A DNA stretch of 64,000 nucleotides from Bryopsis sp. KO-2023 (Eukaryota; Chlorophyta; Ulvophyceae; Bryopsidales; Bryopsidaceae), in NCBI GenBank assembly GCA_030272585.1, contig BSYQ01000011.1, positions 3,534,001-3,598,000 on the forward strand, written 5' to 3'. A program made the translations under genes and the position numbers. Positions 48,101 through 58,400 of this stretch are shown one piece after another. The notes under the pieces are model-generated. The model did no database searches. It was given only the letters and a program-made list of their open reading frames with translations, and was not told the origin of the DNA. Position 1 is the stretch's first letter, and each line of letters opens with the position of its first letter.

Positions 48101-48346
48101 CTGTCCTCGTCGTTTGGCTTTGGAAATCTTGACCATTGATTTAAAGGCACTTATTATGGGATTCCACCGGGCAGGGAAGTCGTATCTTGAAAAGGAAAAG
48201 GGTTGCCGAGACCTGGAGGAGATCTGCAAATGAAGCAAAAGGAGTTTTCCCTTCATTGGTCTGTCGCCTTCTTTTCTTTTTCTTTTCATGTTTTTGAGGG
48301 GGTGGGGAAGCACAATTGCAAACTGTACAGCAACTTTCAGCCCCAA
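45185..48346 (-). CDS. RAP-domain protein (probable organelle RNA-binding factor)
   Basis: Two exons, 48346-45704 and 45322-45185, about 926 aa. The long frame would stop just after GYKVS, but AAG|GTGAGT is a perfect donor. The acceptor at 45323 (CGTTTCAG) restores GYK-VVCLPFYKD, completing the C-terminal RAP domain: VVLCGGLIDVDLLI, VVIECDGPWHY, RNRLLEILGYKVV. The region before it is about 700 residues of helical repeats with FAST-kinase/OPR-like spacing, for example MIHNFSKLNLIEPQIMVGLI and LLAWGLGRSRFFNADLLEAV. In algae, plants and apicomplexans such proteins bind plastid or mitochondrial transcripts and help their processing or translation. The start is uncertain: the first Met gives a basic leader, but a strong acceptor (TTTGCAG before 48223) suggests an upstream exon with the targeting peptide. 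Confidence 0.85.
45400..45420. repeat. Short (ACAAT)n repeat
   Basis: About four ACAAT units followed by GTATTT, just downstream of the RAP gene's last intron acceptor. It resembles a pentanucleotide LINE/SINE tail on the minus strand, but no element body is recognised. Confidence 0.5.
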
Positions 48347-48666
48347 TTTTGAGCATACTTAATTTTCCACTCAGTATCAGAAAACACCAATCTCGCTCTC
48401 AATCTCAATCTGCTGGGTATGCATGTGTGGAAATCTTCCCAAGATGAGGATACAACTGTTAATTTATTATGAGGACGCTATTAATCAACCATGACCACCG
48501 AATTAAAAAAAAAATTAACTGCAAGCCCAAACGAAATGAGTGCAAAAAAAACCCCAGAAAGGAGCAAGGTTTGTTTTGGCCACTCCTATGGAAGTCAGCT
48601 TTGATTCAATGCATTTGAAAAGAAAAGGACTTTGGTTTATGCTAGTCTTGGTGTCTGTGTGTGTGT

Positions 48667-48711
<45 letters not shown>

Positions 48712-49914
48712 AGTTTACCAATCATCTTGCATACGACCCTCCACAAAAAATAGGAAGTTGGGATGGATCAAATAAGCATAGAGAAAATTTTGCTTTGGGA
48801 ATTCACCATGCGAGACTCCTCTGCATGCCACTCCTTGATCTCGCCCATCGATTCTGTGGAAGCGTCACTGGTCGACGGAGAGGATGCTGTCGCAACGTCC
48901 GCGACATCCTCCCTCTCCACGTTTCCGCCGTCGCTCTTAGCCCCCCTACACCCCCACGCAACCCCCCCCCCCAAAAAAAAAAATGAGAATGAAGAAACAT
49001 TCGCCCACCAAGTGATCCAGAAAAAAAAAAAAAAAAACACCACCAAAAAAAGCAACATTCACCCAACGCCGTCCAGCATCCCAACGCTTGCTGAGTAAAC
49101 GCAGCATCGTTTTGCAGCGTCGCAATCGGGGATCTGAAGCTTGCCAAGAATGAGGCACTGTCTGGTGGCGGAGCCGGCGCGCATGTTGGTTTGCACTTCA
49201 GCGATGGTGGATTGGATGCAGTTCGCTAAGAACATGTGGAAAAGGAAAGTAGAATAAATAAAGTAAGGTTGGGTGGGACGTAAATTGAGAGGTCTCTCGG
49301 AGTTCCCGTCTTTGGTGACCCCCATGCGTTGCTCTGGTTCGCTATCCTTCCACCGAGGCAGGCGACCGGTGATCACTGCTCGGTTTCCCGCCTAGCGCTG
49401 TGCCCGACTCGGCACCCGCGACACCGTCCAACCTTCCGGCTGGGCGGCGTCGTGGACCCGCCCCTTGGCAAGGACGAACCATCCACGCGCAGCACGGGAC
49501 CGCAGGCGAGAGCCCTTGATCCACACTCAACAGTCCCCGCTCGGGCAACAGGCGGGCGCTACCCCACTCGACAACCTCACTATGGGATTTGAATCAGTCG
49601 CAAAAATTAAAGTGGAGCGATTGTTGAGTGAAGCGTCAAAAGCAAATGTCAGTTCTGCAACTGGCCGCGTCAGCAATCTCTGGGGTCGAAAGACGCACAG
49701 CGTGGAGCGACGGTTCAACCAGGTGGCTCGCCCACATCATCTTCAAAAGCCTGGATCCGCTCATCCAAACGATCGACGAAAGACCACCACAACAACAACG
49801 TTTGGCCAATTAAACGCAACTCCCTGCCAGAAACTTTCTGGACTCCACACAAGCACCCACACCAAACAGGTTCGTATTTTTTAACTGAAGTTAGAGAATA
49901 AGAGAAAAGAAGCA
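48347..49914. other. Intergenic, with unassigned coding-like segments
   Basis: Contains the upstream region of CCDC12. On the minus strand 48945-48766 reads a Ser/Glu/Asp-rich frame, ending SQSKIFSMLI, after an AG acceptor. Another stretch at 49228-49065 follows a TTCTTAG acceptor. On the plus strand 49582-49884 reads MGFESVAKIKVERLLSEASK and onward. The 49300-49600 part is unusually GC-rich. These may be exons of a small minus-str gene head-to-head with CCDC12, but phases could not be reconciled. Confidence 0.3.
48656..48707. repeat. (GT)n microsatellite
   Basis: About 25 GT units, interrupted once by GA, upstream of the RAP gene. Confidence 0.9.
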
Positions 49915-51255
49915 ATGGAGGAGGCGCGAGCTAGGCGGGATCGTTTGAAGGCGCTTCGTGAGGCTGCCGCCTTGGGTGGGGAAGGCGAAGGCACTCAAAA
50001 TTCCGAGATGCCAGTGTTAAAATTTCGAAATTACGCTTTGAAAGACGAGAACATTGAACATACCAAGGTGGGTTATTAGCTGTGAGTAGCAACAAGACGG
50101 GCCCCTTGTTGAATTCAGTGGAAAAGTTGGTGCTTTTTTCAAAGCAAGGTCTAGAAAATAGGGACTTCATTTTCTTTGACTGTTCTCGGAAAAAATAAGA
50201 AAATAACCTAAGAAAATATTTGTAATCGTGATATCTCAGGGCAGTCCTCATTTTTCCTGTCACGATTTTGTCTTCATAAATGAAACCGAAACAGAAGGCC
50301 GACCATTTGCATTGCTATATGTTTTTAATTTAATTTAATTTAGTTTTAAAATGATTTGCAGTAGGTGGTGGTGGTTGTCCCCCTGATCGTAATTGTTTAT
50401 TTTTTCTCATCCATGAAATCGAGGGCAACGCATCCTTCACTATGCTTCGAAGTCACAATACATTCATTTATTTATTTTAATTCTGCATTTCTTTTAATTG
50501 AGACTCTACATTTGGGTTTCCAGAGCTTTACCTCCCTTTGCTGTTTTTTTTGGTTTTTTTGGGGTAGGTTGCACCTGCTCGACCAATTCTGTTGGGTGAT
50601 GCTGGGAAAGCTGCCGGCGATGGAGCGAACCCCCCGAAAGAGGTAATATAGCGTATTTTGTTTATGTTTCTTTTTATTATTGTTATTGTTTTGCTGCAAA
50701 TAATATTATTATAAAACATATTATTGTTGTAATGGCACAAACAAGGTGTTTCAGAGTTTTTCAAACTATATTTGCAATCTTGGAAAAACTAGGGAACCTC
50801 TTTGTGTGCAGAATGTCGTTGATTTTTTTTTCCCTTGCGTTCACAGGAATTGGAAACGCAATATATCCTCTGAACCGTCCTCTTCAAAATTCTCGTCAGG
50901 ATTTCTCCTCTGAACAGAGAAGAAAGTGCAACGGAAAAAAAAATAAAAAAAACTCCATTGAAATTATCTTCTTTTTTCAAAAACTTGCCACTTTTTTTTT
51001 CTGAATGCAATATTTGCAGTAAGAAAATATTATATATGTAATTCCACCTTCATATATCTGCTTTCGCAGGAGGTCGTGATTGATGTGGCACCCAAGAAAG
51101 CTAACTGGGATTTGAAAAGGAACGTGGAGAAAAAATTGCAGAAACTGGAGAGGGCGACTCAGAGGGCTCTGTTGGAAATCATGCAAGACATGGAGAAAAA
51201 ACGATTTGAAGAGGAGGGGGGCATCGCAGACGAGGAGGATGCAGAGTTAAAATAG
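49915..51255 (+). CDS. CCDC12: CCDC12 / Cwf18, spliceosome-associated coiled-coil protein
   Basis: Three exons, 49915-50067, 50568-50642 and 51070-51255, all in phase 0, 137 aa. It begins MEEARARRDRLKALREAA. It has the family block LKFRNYALKDENIEH, then an Ala/Pro linker, then APKKANWDLKRNVEKKL and the coiled coil LERATQRALLEIMQ. This matches human CCDC12 (LKFRNY ... PDWDLKRDVAKKLEKL ... TQRAI) in order and spacing. The yeast homologue Cwf18 belongs to the Prp19/NTC-associated set of the activated spliceosome. The donor sites are GTGGGT and GTAATA. The gene is short and complete and shows no damage. Confidence 0.93.
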
Positions 51256-52194
51256 CACACCCTCATATTTTGAAGAAGAAAAATGTCTTTATTATATATA
51301 GAAAGTTAGGGAACATTAAGACTCGATGATTTTTTTAGGTTCATTGCAGGCGGCTGTGGTTGGGTGGGTGTTTTCCCCAGAGCTCCTGTGTTTTGTTTGC
51401 TTGGGGGTGAATTTAGCGAGGTTTTTGGACTACGATTAGTGTGAGGATGTAGATAGCAAACGATGTGTAGAGGAAAGCCAGGTTATATTTAGACACATGG
51501 ATGTGCATCAATTGAGGTTTGCTTGAAAGGGAGGAGAGGGTGTTCGTCCCATCTTGAACCTTGTGCCTGAATGTGAATTACAAAATAAAACGAGTGCAAC
51601 CGGGGGCCGCACAGTTGCTTCCATATCAGACAACCTTTGCTTAGAATGCTTTGTCAGACCCTCAGGGAGCAGCCATGTGTTCCTGTGGTAGAGAGGATTC
51701 TCAGCACGGAGTTGGAGTTGGAGTTGGAAGTCACCTTGCAGGCCCATAGCACTGGATTGGGGTGATGTCCTCCTCTCGAAAATGTCTCCTGACATTCTGG
51801 TCCACTTTCCGGTCCGCACCGGACCGGACCGGACCGGACGGACCGATCCACCGTTTGCTTTCGCCAAAAGTTTCTTTCCAACAGAAAACTTGACCAAAGA
51901 AAAAGCATGTTCCCTTGTGCGGCTTGAGAAGGACATGTTCAATTGTTGCAAAACAAGTAGTTTATGCATAGGTGGGACGGAAGGGAGGAGGTGGGAAATT
52001 CAGTGAGATCTGCTCTTTAGTTGAAAGTCGAGAAAGGGGGTCAGAAAACGATTAGTGATTGCAGTGAAGCCGCTTGGGGCACTACAGTAACACACCATAA
52101 AATGTGAACATGAATACTCTTCGGGCACCTCTTGTTTTTTTGAACAAGTTCCGCTTTCGAAGCGGCGAGAAGGCACGCATCGTCGACACTCTGG
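51256..52194. other. 3' flank of CCDC12 and left edge of the retroelement nest
   Basis: No host gene seen. At 51810-51845 a GGACC/CCGGA tandem run resembles the GGTCCGG-rich interior of the MITE at 53022. The DIRS-like element probably begins somewhere here, but its left end could not be found. Confidence 0.35.
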
Positions 52195-52536
52195 ATGGAC
52201 GACACCACAGCTGCTGCGTTAGCACAGTTACTTCCAGCGCTGCAACAGCTTGTCGCCAACCAAGCCCAACCAGGGGCTTCCAGTGCAGCCGTCGACGAAG
52301 GGCCGTCGGCAGACGCCGCCGACCCGGCCGAACGCGAGTTCGACCAAATTTTAAACCGAGTGTGGGGAAACCGTGTGGCGACGCTTTCAGAAGCCGTCAT
52401 CAGTAACGCGGAGGAGGTTCCTAAGTCTCCCAAGAACCCGTGTCCTCGCCCATCCGAGCAGACCAGGTTCGGCACGTGGTTTGATACGGCAGACTCAAAG
52501 CTTGGCCAGCTTATCAACGCCAAGCTAGGTGCCAAG
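52195..52536 (+). mobile_element. DIRS-like retroelement, left part (gag-like ORF, 5' portion)
   Basis: A plus-strand frame begins MDDTTAAALAQLLPALQQLV and runs to the chromovirus insertion at 52537. The DNA to the right of that insertion (from 62055) continues as coding sequence in the same orientation and leads into a DIRS-type reverse transcriptase. The 52195 frame is therefore taken as the start of that element's first ORF. It is low-complexity (Ala/Gln/Glu) at the start and then globular. It is a retroelement fossil split by a later insertion. Confidence 0.5.
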
Positions 52537-52998
52537 TGTAAAGACTGCACTGCGACTGCGACTCTGAAGCAGTCTGCCAGCCTGAAACAACAGCCTAGAA
52601 GGCTGCAACAAGTTCTGACACGAGAGAGCGAGAGAGAGAGAGTGTTCAACCCCAAAATCGAGTTACAAGAATACCCTGAGGTGCTGCCCAAATACCCTAG
52701 GCTGCACCTCTGATCCAAACTGATCGTTCAAGGTCCTATCCATCAACATGACCTGACAGTCTGCCTCAGTGTCAGGTCCCCTGTCTGAAACCTTCTGAGC
52801 TGCCAGCCCTGCAGAAAAGCGTCTGCTGAGCTGTCAGCCCCCATTCACAGATCTAAGGGTTCCGCCCTGCTGCAGCAAACCGGCTGCAGCATTGCTGGTT
52901 CCCTAGAACTGCAGGCCTGTCAGTTCCCCTGAACTGCAGGTCTGCCAGTTCTCTGAACTGAGGATCTGACAGTTCCCCTGAACTGTAGAATCCTTACA
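52537..52998 (-). repeat. Chromovirus 3' LTR
   Basis: 462 bp, the same sequence as 61588-62049 as far as I can read. It holds a GAGA run (about 52622-52640) and several repeats of a CTGCAGG/TCAGTTC phrase toward the right end. Confidence 0.95.
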
Positions 52999-53010
52999 TT
53001 CCTCCCCATC
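52999..53010 (-). other. Polypurine tract of the chromovirus
   Basis: On the minus strand GATGGGGAGGAA lies directly before the 3' LTR, as expected for the plus-strand primer. The MITE target begins only a few bases further in. Confidence 0.75.
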
Positions 53011-53021
53011 TAGTTGGCAGT

Positions 53022-53487
53022 CAGAGATAGGACTTGGGCCAAAATTCTGGTCCGGCTACGGTCCGGTCCGGTTACGGTCGAGTTACGGTTCCGTATTACG
53101 GCCGTAACTCCGTACCGTAACCGGAGTAATATGTTGTTTTTACGGTACGGAACAGGTACGGTATAGCTACGGTAGCCCCTAAATCATCGTGAAGTAGTGT
53201 GGTTCGGTGTTAAAGCGTTAGGCTGTAGTCTGTAAGGTCGTGGGTTCGAATCCCCCTGGGTTCCTTTGGGTTCTCGGGACCCTGCGGGGGTTACTATTTA
53301 CGGTTTACGGTTGGTACGGTGGTTACGGTCGGTACGGTCCGGTACCGGAGCAGTACGGAGTGGTACGGTGGTCCGGTTCCGAGCACGAAAACCACTCCGG
53401 TCCGGACCGTAACTACCGTAACCGTAAGTGACCGGAGTGGGGTTACGGTACGGTTTACGGTACCGTAACCGGAAAGTCCTATCTCTG
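53022..53487. mobile_element. hAT-type MITE, copy 1 (inside the chromovirus)
   Basis: 466 bp with perfect 14-bp terminal inverted repeats, CAGAGATAGGACTT and its complement, flanked by an 8-bp duplication TTGGCAGT (53014-53021 and 53488-53495). A CAGAG start plus an 8-bp duplication is characteristic of the hAT superfamily. The interior is dense in TTACGG/CCGTAA and GGTCCGG motifs on both strands, so large parts can fold. No coding capacity. A second copy begins at 63929 in the opposite orientation. It landed next to the chromovirus polypurine tract, so it is younger than that insertion. Confidence 0.88.
53200..53253 (+). ncRNA. tRNA-like module (pol III A and B boxes) within the MITE
   Basis: An A-box-like TGGTTCGGTGT at 53200-53210 is followed 32 bp later by a perfect B box, GGTTCGAATCC (53243-53253), inside GTGGGTTCGAATCCCCC, which forms a T-arm. 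The spacing is that of a tRNA or tRNA-derived SINE head. The acceptor and anticodon stems do not pair well, so it is not a functional tRNA gene. It could still recruit TFIIIC and drive pol III transcription of part of the MITE. Confidence 0.55.
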
Positions 53488-53495
53488 TTGGCAGT

Positions 53496-54448
53496 AGTCC
53501 CTTACTGCCCCAAGAGATTATAATAACAACCTTTGCCCCTTTTTGGATGTCAACTTTTTTTTTTTTAACTTTTCTTCCACAGAAAATGGGTTTCAAAAGT
53601 GATTATGTTAATATAAGGAAGTCAAAACAGTTCTTCAAAAACACTGTGTCAGGAAATTGTCCTAATGCAATAGAAACCCAAAATACCCTGAAAAATCAAT
53701 TGGTAACACCCTTGCTGGAAAATTACAACCTGAAGTGTTTGTTTCTGTCACCATCTTGCACTACCCAGAAAATCCAGAAAAACTACCTTATAAAAAGTTC
53801 AAAGCAACAAGGAAATCATAGTCAGTTTAATTCTGCCTTCCCTAGAAGATTTTCATACAGCCCACAAGGTCAGCTGAGACACCAAAACTTCTTGGCAAAC
53901 AAAAAAAACCCCCTTTTCCTGCAGAATACCTGAGTCACCTGATTACCCAATCCATTGCAAACTCTGTATAATAAAAACCCATTTGACTGGACTTCCCTCA
54001 AAGGTCACCATGCAATTCTTTACTCTCCCTTTGGCTAATTCAGTAACTCTTATTTCAGATTGCAAATATGGAATTCTCTAGCAATAACATCTTACCCCTG
54101 CTGGACTTGCAATGTATCAACAGGTGAACCATTTTCATAACCAAAACAGGTTGCAAACTTCAGAGTTTTCATCTCAACCTGATCAGAAACTGCAAAAAGA
54201 TCCTTGTCCACCTCCAACACACTGATCACCAGAAACTGGACAGCCCTAAGGGTTTAACCCTGCCTGAAAAATTCCACTTCCAACACACTGATCACCAGAA
54301 ACTGGACAGCCCTTGAAAAATTCCACTTCCAACACACTGATCACCAGAAACTGGACAGCCCCAAATCACCAACTCTTTCACTGCACCCCCTGAGCAAACC
54401 ACATTCAATCATCCACTCCCATGGTCACACCTCCTGTCGATTCCTGCC
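53496..54448 (-). other. Chromovirus non-coding 3' region
   Basis: About 950 bp between the extra ORF and the polypurine tract, AT-richer than the coding part. No frame with motifs. It ends in the tandem repeats listed next. Confidence 0.6.
54213..54361. repeat. Tandem repeats in the chromovirus 3' region
   Basis: Three copies of a unit of about 33 bp (CCAACACACTGATCACC then AGAAACTGGACAGCCC) are separated by spacers containing TGAAAAATTCCACTT. Each unit includes the palindrome TGATCA. Confidence 0.85.
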
Positions 54449-55420
54449 TCAGGTCGCCGGACGTTTCAAGCCCCTCTTTGGCGCAAGCGCGGGCACACTC
54501 CAGCGGATCTCTCGAAGTGGCACGCAGTCACGATTGGTTCGTCCCGGGGAGGCTGGCTGCGTTGGCAGGGGTGGACTGATGACCGCAATCCGCAAGGACG
54601 TCAGCACCCTCGGCGCCATGACCGTGTGCTCCCGCAGCTGGCACAGCCCGCACTCTTTCGTCGCATCCACCGAGACCCCCTTTCGCGTTTCGCTGAGTCG
54701 TCCAACCACCTCCAAGCTCCCGTCTGGGTTCGTTCTCTCCACCGTTACGTCTGGCGCGTACCAGAGTCTCTGGACACAGAGGTCCCTGCAGCATACCCTG
54801 TGCTTCCCACATGGAAGCTCCCGAACTGGTGCCCCAAGAGACCTCGCCGTCTTGAAGCAAAGCGAACAGCCACGTCCCGTTTCTTTCAGCGCCGTCTCCA
54901 TCTCACTCTTTTGGTCTGCTGCAGGTTTTTCTGGTTCAGGGAGCCCTGTGTCCAGGAAGCCGAAGGACAACTCCTCTTCGGAATCCAACCGCGTTACCGG
55001 CATTTTCTTCGCCCACTCTCGCCACGCTTTCAGCTCACTCTCGGCAGCACTCAGAGACCCTTGCAGCTTCCACTTTTCCTGCTCCACCTTTTGACACTTG
55101 CTCCTCAGCCTTTCCAACTCCGCAACGTCGACTGCCCTCTTCCGCAGGACCTGCACAGCCTCCTCAAACGCCACAACCTCATCTGCCCCCTTGATCACGT
55201 CGGCTTTCTCCACCGCTGCCGCAGGGATAACCACAGGGGCAGCCTCTGCTGGTTCACTGCTGCTGGCGGGGGTTGAGACGATAAGGGCGGCCTGGTTTGC
55301 TGGTTGCTGATCCATGTTGATTCCTTTTTTCTTTTCCCTTTCCGAACGATAGGCTCCTTTCTCTCTTCTTGCTCTGCGCACGTAACTTGCTAGACAGTTT
55401 CCGACTCCAGTATACTGCAC
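54449..55420 (-). CDS. Extra chromovirus ORF with coiled coil and RING-like Cys/His pattern
   Basis: 323 codons, sense to gag and pol, just after pol in the place where some retroelements keep an env-like gene. The likeliest start is the Met at 55315 (MDQQPANQAAL). An Ala/Pro-rich head is followed by a coiled coil (VAELERLRSKCQKVEQEKWK). Then come CSLC, PCGKHRVCC, a further Cys and CGLC, spaced like a RING finger (C-x2-C ... C-x2-H-x2-C ... C-x2-C), and a Pro/Arg-rich tail. There is no membrane span or signal peptide, so it is not an env. If the finger is real, a ubiquitin-ligase or zinc-binding accessory role is conceivable; this is inference from spacing only. I know of no standard chromovirus protein that matches. 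Confidence 0.6.
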   Translation of the reverse strand: MQYTGVGNCLASYVRRARREKGAYRSEREKKKGINMDQQPANQAALIVSTPASSSEPAEAAPVVIPAAAVEKADVIKGADEVVAFEEAVQVLRKRAVDVAELERLRSKCQKVEQEKWKLQGSLSAAESELKAWREWAKKMPVTRLDSEEELSFGFLDTGLPEPEKPAADQKSEMETALKETGRGCSLCFKTARSLGAPVRELPCGKHRVCCRDLCVQRLWYAPDVTVERTNPDGSLEVVGRLSETRKGVSVDATKECGLCQLREHTVMAPRVLTSLRIAVISPPLPTQPASPGRTNRDCVPLREIRWSVPALAPKRGLKRPAT

Positions 55421-55498
55421 ACCTATTTCTGTTTCTGTCAGAGGTTGCTTCAGTCTGTCAGAGACATCAACCTGTCACCTCTGCTTGATCTAGTCCTT

Positions 55499-58400
55499 TC
55501 AGCTTCTTATCTCAAACTCACGTAACTTGTCCGGTGCGTTTCGCAAGTTTCTGGCAGGTTCCCAGGTGTCCTCCGATTGATCATAACCCTGCCACCTGAC
55601 AAGGTACTGCTTCTTGCCCCTGACAGTCCTATCTGCCAGAATCCTGTCAACCAGATACTCCTCTTGGCCTGCCACCATCTCAGGCTCAGGTTGCCACCTG
55701 GGTGCCTCCCTGTCAGGAAAGCTGCCCTCCTGATCTTCGAAAGCAGGTTTCAGCTTGGACACATGGAAGGTGTTATGAATTTTCCAATGACCTGGCAGCC
55801 TCAGCCTGACTGCAACTTCAGATAACCTCTTCAGAACTACAAAAGGTCCACAGTATTTTGCAGTCAATTTCCTGCTCAACACCTGTGGTAGGGGTAAGTC
55901 CTTTGTGGCGAGAAAAACTTTGTCGCCCGGCTGAAAGCCCCCTCCCCTTCTGTTTTCGTCCGCCCCCTGGCGTTGACGTGCCTGAGCAGAAGCAATGTTC
56001 CTTCTGCAGGTTTGCAATGCAGTCTGCCAAGTAGACCACCAATCATCCACTGCAGGGCAAGCTGTAGCAGCTACAGCACTTGCAGGAGTTCTGGGTTGTT
56101 GTCCATTCATCAAATAGAAGGGAGAAAACCCAGTTGTAGCATTTATGCTGGAATTGTATGCAAATTCTGCAGCATCCAAATGCATATCCCAGTCGGTGCC
56201 TGCAGGTTCCACATAACTGCGCAGAATTTCCTGCACTGTTCTGTTAGCTCGCTCAGTCTGACCATCTGTCTCAGGATGATAACTGCTAGACATTGCTAAC
56301 CGAGTGCCTGCCTTCTTCCAAAGAGCCCTCCAAAAATTGCTAGTGAAACGACTATCCCGATCAGAAACAATTTCTTGAGGCAATCCAAAGAAACGAACCA
56401 CATGTTGGAAAAACAAATCTGCTACCCCTGCAGCAGTAACTGTCTGCTTTGTTGGAATGAGTCTGATCATTTTTGTGAATCGATCCACAACCACCAGCAA
56501 ATAATCTGACCCCTTCTGAGTCCTTGGCAAAGGTCCAACAAAGTCCAATGAAACACTAGTCCACCTGCCATCTGGAATTGGCAAGGGCTGCAGCTTACCC
56601 AAAGGCTTCTGAGTAGAGGCCTTGCTTCGTTGGCAGGGAATGCAATTCCTCACATACTTCTGCACGGATCCTGAAATGAGTGGCCAGAAGTAATACTGCT
56701 GAACCCTGTGCAGGGTCTTCCTCCTGCCCAGATGTCCTGCCAATGCAGACTCATGGCAAGCATGCAGTATCTTTTCCCTGAGCCCATCTGCTTCAGGTAT
56801 CCACCATTTCCAGGAATGACCAACATGCCTCCAAAGTTTCAGACCATCCCATTTCACATGTGGAGGTCTGGAAGGTGCTCCAATCAGCTGCCAACATAAT
56901 GGATCCTTCTTGTAAGCTGCCAGCACTGCCTGCTGAAATTCCCGATCTGCTGTCAACCTTATCCTTGCATTCAGCTGAGGACCATGTTCCTCTACCTGAT
57001 GTGTGGCCCTGCTCAACGCATCTGCCACCACATTGTCTCTGCCTGGCCGGTACTTGATCTCGAACTTGAAGGATTGCAGAGTTTCCATCCATCTTGCCTG
57101 CCTCTGTGACAGATGAGGCTGGGTGTGCAAAAATTTTAGAGGTGCATGATCGGTGTGCACGGTGAACTCCTGAGCATCCAAGTAGTGCCTCCACACTTTC
57201 AGAGCATGCACCACAGCCAACAGCTCCTTTTCATGAGTCGCATAGTTGACCTCTGCAGGTTGCAGTTTCCGGCTCTCATATGCCACCGGTTGCTGACCCT
57301 GCCCATGGTCCTGCGTCAAGACTGCTCCAATTGCATAGTCTGAAGCATCCGTGACGACCTCAAATCTCAGGCTTGGGTCAGGCACCAAAAGCACTGGTGC
57401 AGAAATCAGGGCCTCCTTGATATCCTGCATTGCTGCAGCCTCTGCCTCAGTCCATTTCCACACTGCCTCCTTTTTCAATAGAGCAGTGAGTGGTTTGGCT
57501 CTTGCAGAAAAATCCTTGATGAATCTTCTGTAATAGTTTGCCAATCCCAGAAATGACCTGAGATCCTTCACTGAAGTCAAAGGTGGCCAGTCCCTGATGA
57601 CCTGCACCTTACTCTGCAACACCTGTACTCCTGCAGCACTCAACTCATGCCCCAGAAACTCAACTTGCTCCTTGCAGATTTCACATTTGGAAGCTGAAGC
57701 ATATAATTTCTGCTCCCTCAATCTCTGCATCACCTTTTTCAAGTGAACCTTGTGTTCTGCCCAACTCTTGCTAAAAATCAAGATGTCATCTAAGTAAACG
57801 ATGCAGAAGGTATCCAGAAAATCATGTAACACATGATTCATTGTGTTCATGAAGGTGGCAGGAGCATTTGTCAGCCCAAAAGGAAGAACAATGTACTCGT
57901 AGAGGCCATACCTGGTGCGGAAGGCCGTTTTCTCACAGTCTGCAGGGTCCAACCGCACCTGATGGTAGCCTGCGCAGAGATCAATTTTGCTGAAGCAGCG
58001 AGCTCCCTGAATCTGATCCAGCAATTCCTCTATCCTTGGGATAGGGTACCTGTTCTTCACCGTTAGTTTGTTAAGTGCCCGAAAGTCTACGCACATCCTA
58101 AGCTTTCCGTTCTTCTTAGGAACAAACAAAATTGGTGAACCCCAGGGTGACTTGCTAGGTCTGATAAAACCCTGCTTCAGTAACTCTGCCAACTGCTTCT
58201 TCAATTCTTCTCTTTCTGCAAAACTGGCTCTATAAAGCCCCTTTTTCACTGGTTCTGCCCCTTCTACCAATTCAATCTTGTGGTTCACACCCCTGTCAGA
58301 AGGCAATTCCTGCGGCAGTTCCTCTTTAAACAAATCCTGAAACTCCTTTCTGATCTGTTTTTCTAGCTCAACTGCCTCTTTCTGTTCCTCTGACAAGGTT

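Noticed and set aside
45695-48346. RAP ORF as a complete single-exon gene
   Set aside because: The stop lies just after a perfect GTGAGT donor inside the RAP domain, and the next exon completes the domain in phase.
53200-53253. Functional tRNA gene
   Set aside because: Only the A box, B box and T arm are convincing; the acceptor and anticodon stems do not pair, and it lies within a MITE.
54534-55310. Plus-strand ORFs inside the chromovirus
   Set aside because: They run antisense to the RING-like ORF and show no family features.
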